The notes: generated from the sequence alone by a model not told the origin. Numbered from the stretch's first letter, positions 33,157-41,919 are shown. The stretch is DNA of 64,000 nucleotides from Pseudorhizobium tarimense (GCF_022968135.1 NZ_JALJRA010000006.1:185829-249828); one strand, 5' to 3'. Translations and numbers: made by a program.

Positions 33157-34161
33157 ATGGCAACCACTCGTCTGAGCGACGTCATCTATGGCCCGCTCTT
33201 CCTTCCCACGACGATACAGCGCATTGCGCAGCTCTCGCGCATCCGCAATTCGCCGATCGTCTCCACCGACGCTGAACTGCAGCGTTTCGCCAATGGTCCC
33301 GGCGATCTCGTCCAGATGCCATTCTGGAACGACCTGACCGGCAACTCCAACGTCTCGACGGATGACCCGGCGCAGACAGCCACGCCTAACAAGCTGACTC
33401 AGGGCCAGGACATGGCTCGCAAGATCCGCCGCAACAACGGCTGGCAGTCGGCGAACCTCGTCGCTTCCATGCTGGCGGAAGATCCGCTCGATGCCGTAGC
33501 TCAGCTCATTGCTGAGTACTGGGTTCGTGAAGAACAGCGGATCATGGGCGAGCAGATGCGCGGCGTCTTCGCGTCGGCCGGCATGGCGGGCAACGTTCTC
33601 GATGTCGCTTCGGAAGACGGCGCAGTGTCGCCCGTCAACCTGGACGCCGAGATTGCTGCCAATGCCTATGCACTGCTCGGCGAATACGGCACCACGCTGT
33701 CAGCCGTCCTCATGCACTCGCGGGTGTTCTACAACCTGCGCGCTGCCCGGGCGATCGAGAAGTTCAAGGATCCGGCGACGGGCCTCGACTTCGACATGTG
33801 GGACGACAAGATCGTCTATGTCTCCGACCAGTGCCCACGCGAGGCAGGTACGACGTCCGGCTTCAAGTACACCTCCTACCTCTTCGGCAATGGCGCCATC
33901 GGCTATGCCGAGGCCACCGGTGAGGGCGGACCGAAGAAGCCGGTCGAGATCGACAGCGTTGCGGCTGCCGGTAACGGTGAAGGCGTGGAGACCGTCTGGT
34001 ATCGCCGCCATTGGGTCATGCACCCCCGCGGCGTCTCCTTCTCCGGCACACCCGCTTCGGCATCCGGCGTGACCGATGCGGAGCTCGCTAACGGCGCGAA
34101 CTGGACGCGGGTCTATGATCCGAAGCTGGTTCGAATGGTCGCCGTCGTCACGAACGGCTGA
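33157..34161 (+). CDS. Major capsid protein
   Basis: A 334-residue protein in the major-capsid position. The pattern MATTRLSDVIYGPLFLPTTI, FANGPGDLVQMPFWNDLTGN, KLTQGQDMARKIRRNNGWQS and the end HWVMHPRGVSFSG fits the phage coat family related to HK97 (lambdoid E-type) with N-arm, spine and P-domain. Its start has AGGAG at good spacing. A GC hairpin follows. Confidence 0.85.
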   Translation: MATTRLSDVIYGPLFLPTTIQRIAQLSRIRNSPIVSTDAELQRFANGPGDLVQMPFWNDLTGNSNVSTDDPAQTATPNKLTQGQDMARKIRRNNGWQSANLVASMLAEDPLDAVAQLIAEYWVREEQRIMGEQMRGVFASAGMAGNVLDVASEDGAVSPVNLDAEIAANAYALLGEYGTTLSAVLMHSRVFYNLRAARAIEKFKDPATGLDFDMWDDKIVYVSDQCPREAGTTSGFKYTSYLFGNGAIGYAEATGEGGPKKPVEIDSVAAAGNGEGVETVWYRRHWVMHPRGVSFSGTPASASGVTDAELANGANWTRVYDPKLVRMVAVVTNG

Positions 34162-34165
34162 GGGC

Positions 34166-34181
34166 AGGGGCTTCGGCCCCT
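34166..34181 (+). terminator. Hairpin after the major capsid gene
   Basis: AGGGGC-TTCG-GCCCCT (34166-34181) is a short stem with a stable UUCG loop, five bases after the capsid stop. There is no T run, so it is more likely an mRNA-stabilising or partial terminator hairpin that keeps capsid mRNA high. Confidence 0.5.
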
Positions 34182-34214
34182 CTCCATTCACCCCCTCAAT
34201 CTGGAGAAATGACA

Positions 34215-34802
34215 ATGACCGATCATCAGAATGATCCGCAGCTTGCGGAAGCGATCGCGCGCCGTGACGAAAGCCGGTCGCAGATCCTGCGCTCCCGCGC
34301 CAACCGAATGGGCGGCAGTGCCGTTGACCGTCTCGCCAATGCCTTCGACAAGATGGCTGAGCAGGCGGAGAAGGCGGCTCGGCAGTCCTCTACCGCCCTT
34401 TCCAGCATCGAGCCGATCAAGCCCGATCCGGAAGGCACCAGCCGTCCGCTTGCGGACAGCGAAGGCAACTTCGCAGCAAATGCCGAAGTCTCTGCTGTTG
34501 GGGGCATCGGCATCAAGGCCAGCAACACGGATGTGTCGACCGGACAGGCGGCACAGACGGCAGAGCAGGCAGGCGAGGCAGTGACGCCCGGTGCGCAGAA
34601 GATCGTTGGCGATCAGTCCGCAGATGGCATCGGCAACGCCGGCGAAACCAACGCGAGCGTCAAGATCGAGATCCCGGCCAACTGGAAGGACCTCACCTGG
34701 CAGGAGCGTCGGTCGCTTGCTTCCAAGCTCAGCGACGATCCGATCAGCAACGGCGAAGAAGCCAATGCTGCGATCGAGGCCGAGCTCAAGCTTCGCGGCT
34801 GA
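34215..34802 (+). CDS. Phage structural-region protein, unknown
   Basis: A 195-residue Ala/Ser-rich protein with a basic helix at the start (AEAIARRDESRSQILRSRAN) and a C-terminal NWKDLTWQERRSLASKLSDD segment. The position after the capsid suits a head-decoration or head-completion protein. ATG 34215 has GGAG eight bases before; ATG 34209 is an alternative. Confidence 0.6.
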   Translation: MTDHQNDPQLAEAIARRDESRSQILRSRANRMGGSAVDRLANAFDKMAEQAEKAARQSSTALSSIEPIKPDPEGTSRPLADSEGNFAANAEVSAVGGIGIKASNTDVSTGQAAQTAEQAGEAVTPGAQKIVGDQSADGIGNAGETNASVKIEIPANWKDLTWQERRSLASKLSDDPISNGEEANAAIEAELKLRG

Positions 34803-35176
34803 AACACCGGCTGGGGCTGAACCGGCCCCGGCCGGCCTCATTGGAGTGTGAGCAAAGCTGAACATGCTGCTCGACAAGCGCATCGCCGCTGCAACGGAAA
34901 GGGTAGCGCCCGCAAGCCGCTACGTTCCCTTCGTGAAGTTGGCAAACCGAGACCCGCATTTACCTACGCGGTAGCCGTAACGAGCGCCCTGACCGCAAAC
35001 GCAGAGAAGCCCGCGTAAAGTGGAATGGGCGGGCTTCTCCGGAGGTCGAGGCCCTGCCGCTGCTCGGCTTAGGACGAACACTGTACGATAAAGCACGGTC
35101 GCAGATACCTATCTTAAAGAGGTAGAGCGGTTCTGCAGCCACACCCTAACCTCCGGGAGCAGCGAGAAGCGCAGAG
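34803..35176. other. Intergenic stretch with strong hairpin
   Basis: About 370 bases without a sure gene. A perfect 11-bp hairpin is present at 35004-35014 and 35029-35039 (GAGAAGCCCGC with its complement). A 36-residue frame at 34864-34974 (MLLDKRIAAATERVAPASRY) has a weak ribosome site and remains uncertain. Confidence 0.55.
35004..35039. terminator. Perfect 11-bp hairpin
   Basis: GAGAAGCCCGC (35004-35014), a 14-base loop and GCGGGCTTCTC (35029-35039). It ends the head-gene block before the minus-strand gene at 35177. There is no long T tract, so termination would be partial or Rho-assisted. Confidence 0.5.
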
Positions 35177-35692
35177 TTATCGGGGTAGATGCTCACGCAA
35201 CAGGGTCACGAGCTCGGTTTTCAGTGCATTGGTGGCGTCTCCGAGCGCAGCCAGATCGGCTTCTACCCTTTGTTGATCAGTCTGCGTTCGGGCGGACAGT
35301 GGGGGGGTCCCTTCTCGAACTACGTTATCCATCCGCTTGTGCAGGGTCTTCAGGTCTTGATGATGGACGTCCATGGCATCCAACTTTTCAATCAGTCCGT
35401 CGGCGTATACTCTTATGAGCATTTTTAGCTCGTTCATTTCCTTGCCCGGATGCTTACGTAGCGTGAGCCATTCGTTTGCGTCCCTCAACTGGGTGTTCAG
35501 CAAGAGCTGATTTTGCAACTCGTAGCCATCGTAGACCGATTGGCTTAGCTCGTAGGCCTTCTCAAGGCGCTCTAGGATAAGTCTTTTCACCGCGCCTGCG
35601 GATTGTCTTCGATGTAGTATCCAGGCTGTTCCCCCAGAAATGAGAGCGCCTAATAGCACGCTAAGCAACGGTAGTAAGTTGAGTGTAGACAT
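35177..35692 (-). CDS. Membrane-anchored coiled-coil protein, moron
   Basis: A 171-residue protein. One N-terminal membrane helix (LLPLLSVLLGALISGGTAWI) is followed by a long helical cytoplasmic part (VKRLILERLEKAYELSQSVY; VEADLAALGDATNALKTELV). It is opposite to the late genes and flanked by non-coding gaps on both sides, so it has its own promoter. Lower GC than neighbours. A surface or exclusion role is possible but unproven. Confidence 0.65.
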   Translation of the reverse strand: MSTLNLLPLLSVLLGALISGGTAWILHRRQSAGAVKRLILERLEKAYELSQSVYDGYELQNQLLLNTQLRDANEWLTLRKHPGKEMNELKMLIRVYADGLIEKLDAMDVHHQDLKTLHKRMDNVVREGTPPLSARTQTDQQRVEADLAALGDATNALKTELVTLLREHLPR

Positions 35693-36014
35693 TCTCGCCT
35701 CTAGTTGCGCTACCTTCTAGTGGCGTTGGTCTAGTCGGGAATGAATAACAGGACCTGAAGATCCGGGAGCAGGTGGTAACGCGCGGGACGGCATCAGCAT
35801 CATACTGTGGGGCGCGATCATCTTTGTTGTCGCGGTCGCGTTCTGACCGGCTCGCCCAGGGTTGCGCCACTCCGATTGGAGCAATGGCTTCGTCTCTCGG
35901 CCAATCGGCGGCGCCTGCCGGTCTATGTCCGTTCATCTTGGTTCTCCTTCCCGAGACCAAACGAACACCAAGACCAAATGGGGTCCCGCACCACTCAACA
36001 TCTGGAGGCATCGC
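35693..36014. other. Intergenic stretch before the connector genes
   Basis: About 320 bases. A plus-strand segment ending in TGA at about 35845 would encode a membrane-helix tail (DGISIILWGAIIFVVAVAF), but no start codon is open in that frame, so it may be a gene remnant. Nothing else is evident. Confidence 0.4.
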
Positions 36015-36434
36015 ATGAGCAACGTTGTCGATCTCGGCAGGCGCGAACCGCTTGTATGGTGCTGCGCTGCCTGCGGGTGCTCCACATTCAAGCTATATGA
36101 GGGTGGGATCACGGAATGTGCCGGGTGCGAGTTGAAAGGCTCAGACAACGGCGAGTGGATCAGAGAACTTCCCGAGCCTGCTGGGCCTGTGAAGGACAAG
36201 CTGACGGACAGCAAGGTCATCTCGTTCAGTGATGCCTCACCTGCGGCAGCGCTGCGCTCGATGCTGCAACGGGTGGATGCGGACAACCTAGTCTGCATAA
36301 TCGCGATGGAGACGAACGGCCGCGTCCGCACGTGGGGAGGCATAGACACGCAAGATCGCATTGATTGGCTTGATCGTCGGCTACGTGAAGCGCGTGATCT
36401 GCTAACCATGCTCGCGCCGACGACGAAGGAGTGA
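36015..36434 (+). CDS. Zinc-finger-like phage protein
   Basis: A 139-residue protein. WCCAACGCSTFKLYEGGI followed by ECAGCELKG is a two-CxxC ribbon; the C-terminal half (AALRSMLQRVDADNLVCIIA) looks like a small alpha/beta domain. GGAGG stands eight bases before ATG 36015. Placed directly before the head connector. Function unknown. Confidence 0.65.
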   Translation: MSNVVDLGRREPLVWCCAACGCSTFKLYEGGITECAGCELKGSDNGEWIRELPEPAGPVKDKLTDSKVISFSDASPAAALRSMLQRVDADNLVCIIAMETNGRVRTWGGIDTQDRIDWLDRRLREARDLLTMLAPTTKE

Positions 36435-36436
36435 TC

Positions 36437-36925
36437 ATGGCAGACTACTACGGCACTCTTCCGACTGCGCTGGCCTATCACGAAGCACGAGGCAATGCGG
36501 CATGGACCGCGGCGAGTGTCGACGATCGCAAGCGCACTGCTGCTCTGGTGCGCGCTTCGCAGGCTCTCGATGCTCTCTACGGTGCGCGCTACCCCGGCGT
36601 GGTCGCTTCTGCAGATCAGGTTCTCCTCTGGCCGCGTGCTGATGTAGTCTGGCGCTGCGAGGATCTGCCTGCGGACGTAGTGCCAGCGCCAGTCGAGAAG
36701 GCGACCTACGAGCTTGCATTGAGGGAGCTGGTGAAGCCAGGATCGCTGGCGCCAGACGTGGCCGCCGGACCGCAGAAGGTGCTGACAGAGGTCAAGGGCA
36801 TAAAATGGAGCGTCGTCGGTGACGTATCCGGCAAAGCCGTGCTGCCGATCGTCGAGGGCATCCTCGCCGAGATCCTGCCTGCCACCCCAACCGGCACCAC
36901 CGTCTCAACACTGGCGAGGTTCTGA
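36437..36925 (+). CDS. Head-tail connector (DnaT-like domain type)
   Basis: A 162-residue protein of the family often labelled putative DnaT-like ssDNA-binding, which in siphophages is the first head-tail adaptor. Key pattern: YYGTLPTALAYHEARGNAAW, ALVRASQALDALYGARYPG, VEKATYELALRELVKPGSLA. GAAGGAG precedes ATG 36437. Confidence 0.75.
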   Translation: MADYYGTLPTALAYHEARGNAAWTAASVDDRKRTAALVRASQALDALYGARYPGVVASADQVLLWPRADVVWRCEDLPADVVPAPVEKATYELALRELVKPGSLAPDVAAGPQKVLTEVKGIKWSVVGDVSGKAVLPIVEGILAEILPATPTGTTVSTLARF

Positions 36926-36958
36926 GCCTGCTCCAATGTATGGGAGTGCTCTCGGGAA

Positions 36959-37798
36959 TCAAACCCGACCCTGCATTAGGGCCGCAGCGTAGTCAGTACG
37001 ATAATCACAGGCCGGAACGAGATTATAGGCGCCGTTGAAAAATCGCTGCTGCCGGATCGACCAGTGCGCTTTTATGTCTTCGTCGCCATCACGTATCCGC
37101 AAGACCAAGTGAGCTTTTAGTCTACCCTTCGGTAGCGAAAAGAAGCCCAGCGCCGCAAGCGTCGGCTGCTGGACGTCCGTCGTCGGCGTGACCAGACACC
37201 ATGGACGTCCAGCAGCCAAGGCCTCCGCTTCACCGATGATGCGGTCGGTCTGGCCTGAACCAATGAAGCTAAGCACTGACACTGCAATTCCTATACTGGA
37301 CAAGGGGACCGCGATCATCTTGCTGCAGCGGAGAGCAGCGAAGACGGCGACAGCAACGCCCGCAAGTGCGATGCCAAGATCTAATAAATGTCCGCCCTGG
37401 AGCCCACCCAGCAGACGGGCAAGGAGAATGACCAAAAACACTCCTGCGATGCCGCCCCAAAACGCAAGGTTGATCAGGTCGATCCAAATACGCCAGTGAC
37501 TGTACTGTCCGATGCCTAGAACCTCGTCAGTAGCAGGACCCTTTGCGACCACTATGAGAAATCGCACGGCTAAGGCCAGCACCACCACTGAAGTGAACAT
37601 TAGTAGCATCAAGAGTCCAAATGTATGACTGACGTTTTCGTCGGACCAATGGACCGGTTGTGCGAAAAGGTTTGCGGCCAGTAGTGCACCGGCGGAAAGA
37701 CAAGCCGTCCTCCACATTAGGGTGAATGGCAATAAGGGGCTGGCCAGACCGAGGGCGAAGTACGTCCAGTAGAGAGTTCCCAGAAGATCATCAGTCAT
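36959..37798 (-). CDS. Multi-pass membrane protein, moron
   Basis: A 279-residue protein on the strand opposite to the connectors. About six to seven membrane helices are visible (YWTYFALGLASPLLPFTLMW; FGLLMLLMFTSVVVLALAVR; LAFWGGIAGVFLVILLARLL; LGIALAGVAVAVFAALRCSK; VPLSSIGIAVSVLSFIGSGQ), then a soluble C-terminal domain of about 90 residues (TPTTDVQQPTLAALGFFSLP; HLVLRIRDGDEDIKAHWSIR). I do not recognise the family. Own promoter expected upstream in the 37799-37904 gap. Confidence 0.65.
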   Translation of the reverse strand: MTDDLLGTLYWTYFALGLASPLLPFTLMWRTACLSAGALLAANLFAQPVHWSDENVSHTFGLLMLLMFTSVVVLALAVRFLIVVAKGPATDEVLGIGQYSHWRIWIDLINLAFWGGIAGVFLVILLARLLGGLQGGHLLDLGIALAGVAVAVFAALRCSKMIAVPLSSIGIAVSVLSFIGSGQTDRIIGEAEALAAGRPWCLVTPTTDVQQPTLAALGFFSLPKGRLKAHLVLRIRDGDEDIKAHWSIRQQRFFNGAYNLVPACDYRTDYAAALMQGRV

Positions 37799-37904
37799 AG
37801 CGCACTCTCGCACCGGCGTTGGCCTCTCTGCCTAAGCGCCTTCCGTTGATGGAAGAGTAACAGAACAGTTCAGTTTAGATGCTTTGGCCGAAAGGAACAC
37901 AATC

Positions 37905-38312
37905 ATGCCTGAGGATTGGAGCGCTATTGCCGCTGAAGTGGCCGACGCCATCAGCTCGGTCTCCGACGTCTCCCAGCCTGACGGCTACCCGGTCACGCTG
38001 CGCATACCCGGCGCAACAGATCCAGATCGGCCATGGGATCCGACCATCGGCCCGCCGATATACCGCACGCTGTATGCCGTGGAGGGCTTCCAGGAGATCC
38101 GCGACCAATCCGGCACGCTGATCGGCCAGACGCGCCATACGCTGACCGTGACGGCCGATCCTGAGGCTGTGCCGATGAAGAGCCATCAGGTGGCAATCAA
38201 TTTAAAGGCGGAGGATGCCACAGAGGCAAGCCCGTGGGTGGAGATTGCAGAGGTTCGTCCTCTCTCTCCTGCCGGCGTGGCCGTCCTGTACGAAATCGAT
38301 CTGGTGAACTGA
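37905..38312 (+). CDS. Head-tail joining protein
   Basis: A 135-residue protein between connector and minor head genes. Beta-rich pattern (RHTLTVTADPEAVPMKSHQV; SPWVEIAEVRPLSPAGVAVL) fits a head-closure protein. GAAAGGAAC precedes ATG 37905. The function follows from position and is not certain. Confidence 0.65.
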   Translation: MPEDWSAIAAEVADAISSVSDVSQPDGYPVTLRIPGATDPDRPWDPTIGPPIYRTLYAVEGFQEIRDQSGTLIGQTRHTLTVTADPEAVPMKSHQVAINLKAEDATEASPWVEIAEVRPLSPAGVAVLYEIDLVN

Positions 38313-38339
38313 TCACAATTCTAAGGAAAGGAAACTCCG

Positions 38340-38525
38340 ATGGCTGACAGCAAGCGCAAGCTGGTCAAGGTGGTAGTGACGCAGGCATTCCGCCGCTATA
38401 AGATTGGCGACACTCCGATGCTGACTGCTCATGAGGCAAAGGCGCTCGAGCAGCAGGGTATGGTCAAAGCGGCCACTCAGGCTGCTGAGAAGCAGATCGC
38501 CAAGGCGAGCGCACCCGCTGCATGA
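38340..38525 (+). CDS. 61-residue phage protein
   Basis: A small basic protein (LVKVVVTQAFRRYKIGDTPM, then an Ala/Lys helix). The QAFRRYKIGD...L..HEAKALEQQGMV pattern resembles the short FluMu-like domain proteins of phage head regions. AAAGGAAACTCCG precedes ATG 38340; its stop overlaps the next start. Confidence 0.65.
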   Translation: MADSKRKLVKVVVTQAFRRYKIGDTPMLTAHEAKALEQQGMVKAATQAAEKQIAKASAPAA

Positions 38526-39559
38526 CCTTCGAAGAGCTCCTCAACACCTATGAGCCTCGCCTTGCAGCGGCGTTTCGCGAAGGTGTTGAGGCCATCAAGT
38601 CTGCCATCGTTCTCCAGCGCGTGATTGAGCGCCTGGAGCGTGGCGACCTGAATGGGGCGATCGAGGCCATGATGCTAGAGCCGGAGGCATTCTCTGCGCT
38701 CGACCTCGCTCTGCAGGAAGCATTCAATGCCGGGGGCATCAATGCCGTTGGCGAGTTGCCGACGGTGCGGGATCCGGAAGGCGCGAAGGTCGTCTTCCGC
38801 TTTGGCGTCCGCAACCCGGAGGCTGAGGCCATCCTTCGCGAGCTGTCGTCTTCGATGGTGACGCACATCACGGAGGATCAGCGCCAGGGCGTTCGCTATG
38901 CGCTGGAGCAAGGCTTGCAGCGAGGCGCCAATCCTCGCCAGACGGCTCTTGATGTGGTCGGCAGGGTCAATCGGGTGAGCGGCAAGCGTGAGGGCGGTGT
39001 CATCGGTCTGACGCAGCGCCAGATCGAATACATCGAGCGGGCCCGGCAAAACCTCCTTTCTGGCGATCCGGAGTTGATGAAGAAGTATCTGGACCTGACG
39101 ACACGGGATAAGCGCTTCGACCGCACCGTTCTCGCTGCCATCCGCGACGGCAAGGCGCTCGAGGCAGAAGATGTGCAGCGGATCGTCAGCCGCTTGAACG
39201 ACAACAACCTTCGCCTTCGCGGCGAGATGGTGGCCCGCACCGAAACCATGATGGCGCTCGGCTCTGCCCGGGATAACGCTATTCGCCAACAGATCAACGC
39301 CGGCAAGATCGAAGCCCGCGATGTGGTGAAGATCTGGCGTTCTGCCGGTGATAACCGCGTGCGTCATACCCACAGGGCGCTCAACAACACGCAAGTCCCG
39401 ATCGATGGCGTCTTCATCAGCCCATCGGGAGCGGCGCTACGGTACCCAGGAGACCCGAGGGCACCGATCAACGAGATTTCCGGGTGCAGGTGCCACGTCA
39501 CCTATAAGATCGACTATATCGGCGCCGTGGAGCGCAGGTTCCGTGCCGAGGCTGCCTGA
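38522..39559 (+). CDS. Minor head / MuF-like morphogenesis protein
   Basis: A 345-residue protein with the Mu gpF / SPP1 gp7 domain at its end: GEMVARTETMMALGSARDNA, VVKIWRSAGDNRVRHTHRAL, then APINEISGCRCHVTYKI with the CxC close. The long N-terminal part is helical. These proteins are few per virion and may enter the cell with the DNA. Coupled to its neighbours by overlaps. Confidence 0.88.
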   Translation: MTFEELLNTYEPRLAAAFREGVEAIKSAIVLQRVIERLERGDLNGAIEAMMLEPEAFSALDLALQEAFNAGGINAVGELPTVRDPEGAKVVFRFGVRNPEAEAILRELSSSMVTHITEDQRQGVRYALEQGLQRGANPRQTALDVVGRVNRVSGKREGGVIGLTQRQIEYIERARQNLLSGDPELMKKYLDLTTRDKRFDRTVLAAIRDGKALEAEDVQRIVSRLNDNNLRLRGEMVARTETMMALGSARDNAIRQQINAGKIEARDVVKIWRSAGDNRVRHTHRALNNTQVPIDGVFISPSGAALRYPGDPRAPINEISGCRCHVTYKIDYIGAVERRFRAEAA

Positions 39560-40005
39560 TGGCGAAGCTGACATTCTCTGCGCAGGTGGCGGCATTCGCT
39601 GAGAAGGTGCCGGGCGCAATCGAAGCGGTGTTCAAGGAGAGCGTGCAGGAAGTCGTGGAGGAGATGCAGAAGCCAGTCGCGCAAGGTGGCAGCATGCGCG
39701 TCGACACCGGTTTCTTGAGAGCATCTCTGATGGCCTCGACTGCTGCAATGCCTCGCATTCACCCGGGAGCGCAGCCGCGTGAGGGAGGCTCATACTCTGC
39801 CGACTTCGGCCAGGTCGAAGCAGTCATAGCCGGGGCCGATGTGCACGACACGCTCTATTTCGGCTACACGGCCGCGTACGCTGGCTTTCGCGAGTTCGGC
39901 AGTAATGGTCAGCCTCCTGACGCCTTCGTGCGCTCAGCTGCCCAACAGTGGCAGGGAATAGTCGAAAGGCAGGCGGCAGAGCTCAAGCGTCGTCTTGGGC
40001 TTTAG
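39559..40005 (+). CDS. HK97 gp10-like tail-completion protein
   Basis: A 148-residue protein with the gp10 pattern: VDTGFLRASLMASTAAMPRI, YFGYTAAYAGFREFGSNGQP and PDAFVRSAAQQWQGIVERQA. It joins head and tail. The ATG shares bases with the previous stop. Confidence 0.8.
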   Translation: MAKLTFSAQVAAFAEKVPGAIEAVFKESVQEVVEEMQKPVAQGGSMRVDTGFLRASLMASTAAMPRIHPGAQPREGGSYSADFGQVEAVIAGADVHDTLYFGYTAAYAGFREFGSNGQPPDAFVRSAAQQWQGIVERQAAELKRRLGL

Positions 40006-40177
40006 CGTCATCTGATCGCTTCACCAGCGCGGCCTGCAGGGTGAACAGCACCTTCCGGGCGGTAGCCAGGACGTTGTTACCAAACTCGCTTGATCCGCTC
40101 TCTCGGGCCAACAGGTTCCACGCCTCGCCCAGCTTGGCATGAACCTGGTCGTCGGTGAGGGGCGGCTTTTCTGACAT
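39983..40177 (-). CDS. Small helical protein, antisense in the tail region
   Basis: A 64-residue helical protein (LTDDQVHAKLGEAWNLLARE; NNVLATARKVLFTLQAALVK) between two tail genes on the opposite strand, overlapping the gp10-like stop by 23 bases. The regular amphipathic pattern supports a real gene. Function unknown. Confidence 0.55.
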   Translation of the reverse strand: MSEKPPLTDDQVHAKLGEAWNLLARESGSSEFGNNVLATARKVLFTLQAALVKRSDDAKAQDDA

Positions 40178-40195
40178 GGATAGGGGTTTACACGA

Positions 40196-40624
40196 ATGGC
40201 CACTGGTGTGGAAGCGAACATCTTTGCTGCGCTATCCAGCAGGCTATCGGACCTCACGCTCAACCCAGCGCTGCCGATCGCTTGGCCTAATCTTCAGTTC
40301 CCGCCCGAGGGGCAGACGAAGCCGAGGGAATACCTTGAGGTCTTCTTCCTGCCAAACCGGACTGTGACGCGGACGCTGTCGCTCGGTCACCAGCAACATC
40401 GGGGCATCTTTCAAGTCACCGTCCACCATCGGGACGGGGCGGGCATGGTGAAGCCTTTGCAGATCGCTGACCAGATCATCGCGCACTTCCCGCTTGGCCT
40501 CATCCTCGACCAGAGCGGTGTCCGGGTGAAGATCTACCGCAAACCATACGCCATCCCGCAGCCGCCTCAGAATGGCTCGGTGACGGTCCCTGTCACCATC
40601 GAGTACGAAACCTACCAGCCATAA
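40196..40624 (+). CDS. Tail terminator protein (DUF4128-like)
   Basis: A 142-residue protein. VEANIFAALSSRLSDLTLNP, YLEVFFLPNRTVTRTLSLGH, HRGIFQVTVHHRDGAGMVKP and the strand-rich end match DUF4128 tail terminators that cap the tail tube (lambda gpU-like role). It stands directly before the tail tube gene. Confidence 0.8.
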   Translation: MATGVEANIFAALSSRLSDLTLNPALPIAWPNLQFPPEGQTKPREYLEVFFLPNRTVTRTLSLGHQQHRGIFQVTVHHRDGAGMVKPLQIADQIIAHFPLGLILDQSGVRVKIYRKPYAIPQPPQNGSVTVPVTIEYETYQP

Positions 40625-40636
40625 AGGAGCACACCG

Positions 40637-41131
40637 ATGGCTATAACGACTGCTACTGGAGCGAAGTTCTTCATCGGCGGCACGACCTCCATCGACTACA
40701 CCTCTGATGCCACGGCCATTGCCGCCTTTGAGGCTCTTACCTGGGTTCCGATTGGCGAGGTCGAGGACGGCGGCGAGATCGGTGACGAATCCGCCGATGT
40801 CACCTTCCAGTCTCTGAGTGACGGCCGCGTTCGTCACCTCAAGGGCGCTCGTGATGCTGGCACTATTTCCCTTGTTGTCGGTGATGACCCGCTCGACCCG
40901 GGCCAGATCGCGCTTCGTGCGGCCGAGCAGACGAAGTTCCTCTACAACTTCAAGGTGGAATACGAAGACGCTCCGAGCGCGGACTTCTCCAACAGCGTCG
41001 ACTATTTCCGCGGGCTGGTGATGTCCGCTCGCAAGCAGATCGGCGCCGGAGACAATGTTCTTCGCCGCACGTTCGCAATCGGGATCAACACCGAGATCCT
41101 GACCGTCGAACCTGCCGACACCACGCCGTAA
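40637..41131 (+). CDS. Major tail tube protein
   Basis: A 164-residue protein beginning TTATGAKFFIGGTTS, with GEVEDGGEIGDESADVTFQS, TISLVVGDDPLDPGQIALRA and FSNSVDYFRGLVMSARKQIG. Size, beta-rich pattern and place before the chaperone gene fit the tube protein of a long flexible tail. AAAGGAG precedes ATG 40637. Confidence 0.85.
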   Translation: MAITTATGAKFFIGGTTSIDYTSDATAIAAFEALTWVPIGEVEDGGEIGDESADVTFQSLSDGRVRHLKGARDAGTISLVVGDDPLDPGQIALRAAEQTKFLYNFKVEYEDAPSADFSNSVDYFRGLVMSARKQIGAGDNVLRRTFAIGINTEILTVEPADTTP

Positions 41132-41140
41132 GGAGCGCCA

Positions 41141-41557
41141 ATGTTCGACCTCGAAAAATTCGAGCAGGAAGTCTCGTTCAACTTCGAAGACACCTTCACC
41201 GTCGAGATCATCCACCCTGTCTCTCGCGAGAAGACGGGGCTGGAGATCGAGGTGGCCTCCTACCGATCTGAACGAGTGAAGCGGATCCAGCGCAAGCTGG
41301 CGAATGCTGCCATCCGTGAGAACCGCAAGAACCCGAAGAAAATCGGAACCGTGGAAGAGGTTGAAGAGCGCACGAACGAAATCGTCGCGGCTTCCGTCGT
41401 CTCTTGGAATATGACCCGGGGCGGCCAGGCTGTTCCCGCCACGCCTGAGGAGGTGATGAAGATCATCTCTGATCCTCGCTACTTCTTCATCGCAGAGCAG
41501 GTGGATGCTGCGGCTGACGAGGACGCGAATTTTACGAAGCGGTCGCGGAAGGCCTGA
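41141..41557 (+). CDS. Tail assembly chaperone, short form (G-like)
   Basis: A 138-residue protein (DLEKFEQEVSFNFEDTFTVE; YRSERVKRIQRKLANAAIRE) that coats the tape measure during tail assembly. It ends ANFTKRSRKA at TGA 41555. A fraction of ribosomes should shift at AAT TTT (41528-41533) to make the longer form. Confidence 0.8.
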   Translation: MFDLEKFEQEVSFNFEDTFTVEIIHPVSREKTGLEIEVASYRSERVKRIQRKLANAAIRENRKNPKKIGTVEEVEERTNEIVAASVVSWNMTRGGQAVPATPEEVMKIISDPRYFFIAEQVDAAADEDANFTKRSRKA

Positions 41558-41919
41558 TCGCCTACGCGACCGCGTTCTTCCTTCCTCGCCGCAGGAATGA
41601 TCCGCCACCAGAGGAGCCTGAATTCGGGCTCCATATCTGGGGATGGTTCATCGAACTCCACAACACCCGCCAATCCGGCTTTTCGGCCAATCCCATCACC
41701 TACAGCGAGATCGAGAGCTTCTGCCGGTTGTCGGGCGCTATCATCTCGCCGTGGGAGCTTTCCGTCATTCGGAGCATCGACGCTGAGGTGCTTTCGGTCA
41801 TCAACAAGACCGGCGGGCACAAGCGGGAGGCGGCCACAGAGGCGGACGTGGCGGAATCCAAGCAGCGTATCCGTGCGGCGGCGAAGAACCGGCGCGTGGT
41901 GAAGCGCGAAACTACCTGA
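41141..41919 (+). CDS. Tail assembly chaperone, frameshifted long form (GT-like)
   Basis: After AAT TTT at 41528-41533 a -1 shift re-reads T41533 and continues TAC GAA GCG, giving a total of about 259 residues. The second frame (YEAVAEGLIAYATAFFLPRR; FGLHIWGWFIELHNTRQSGF; ISPWELSVIRSIDAEVLSVI) is clearly coding, open from 41518 to 41919, and has no start codon until well inside it. This is the G/GT arrangement of lambda-like tails. The slippery GAATTTT is not the classic heptamer, so the exact site is inference. Confidence 0.75.

Noticed and set aside
34864..34974. 36-residue plus-strand frame MLLDKRIAAATERV
   Set aside because: Weak ribosome site and no context; kept only as a note in the gap entry.
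40244..41608. 454-residue minus-strand frame
   Set aside because: It covers four plus-strand tail genes with recognisable patterns; its product is Arg/Asp-rich without structure.
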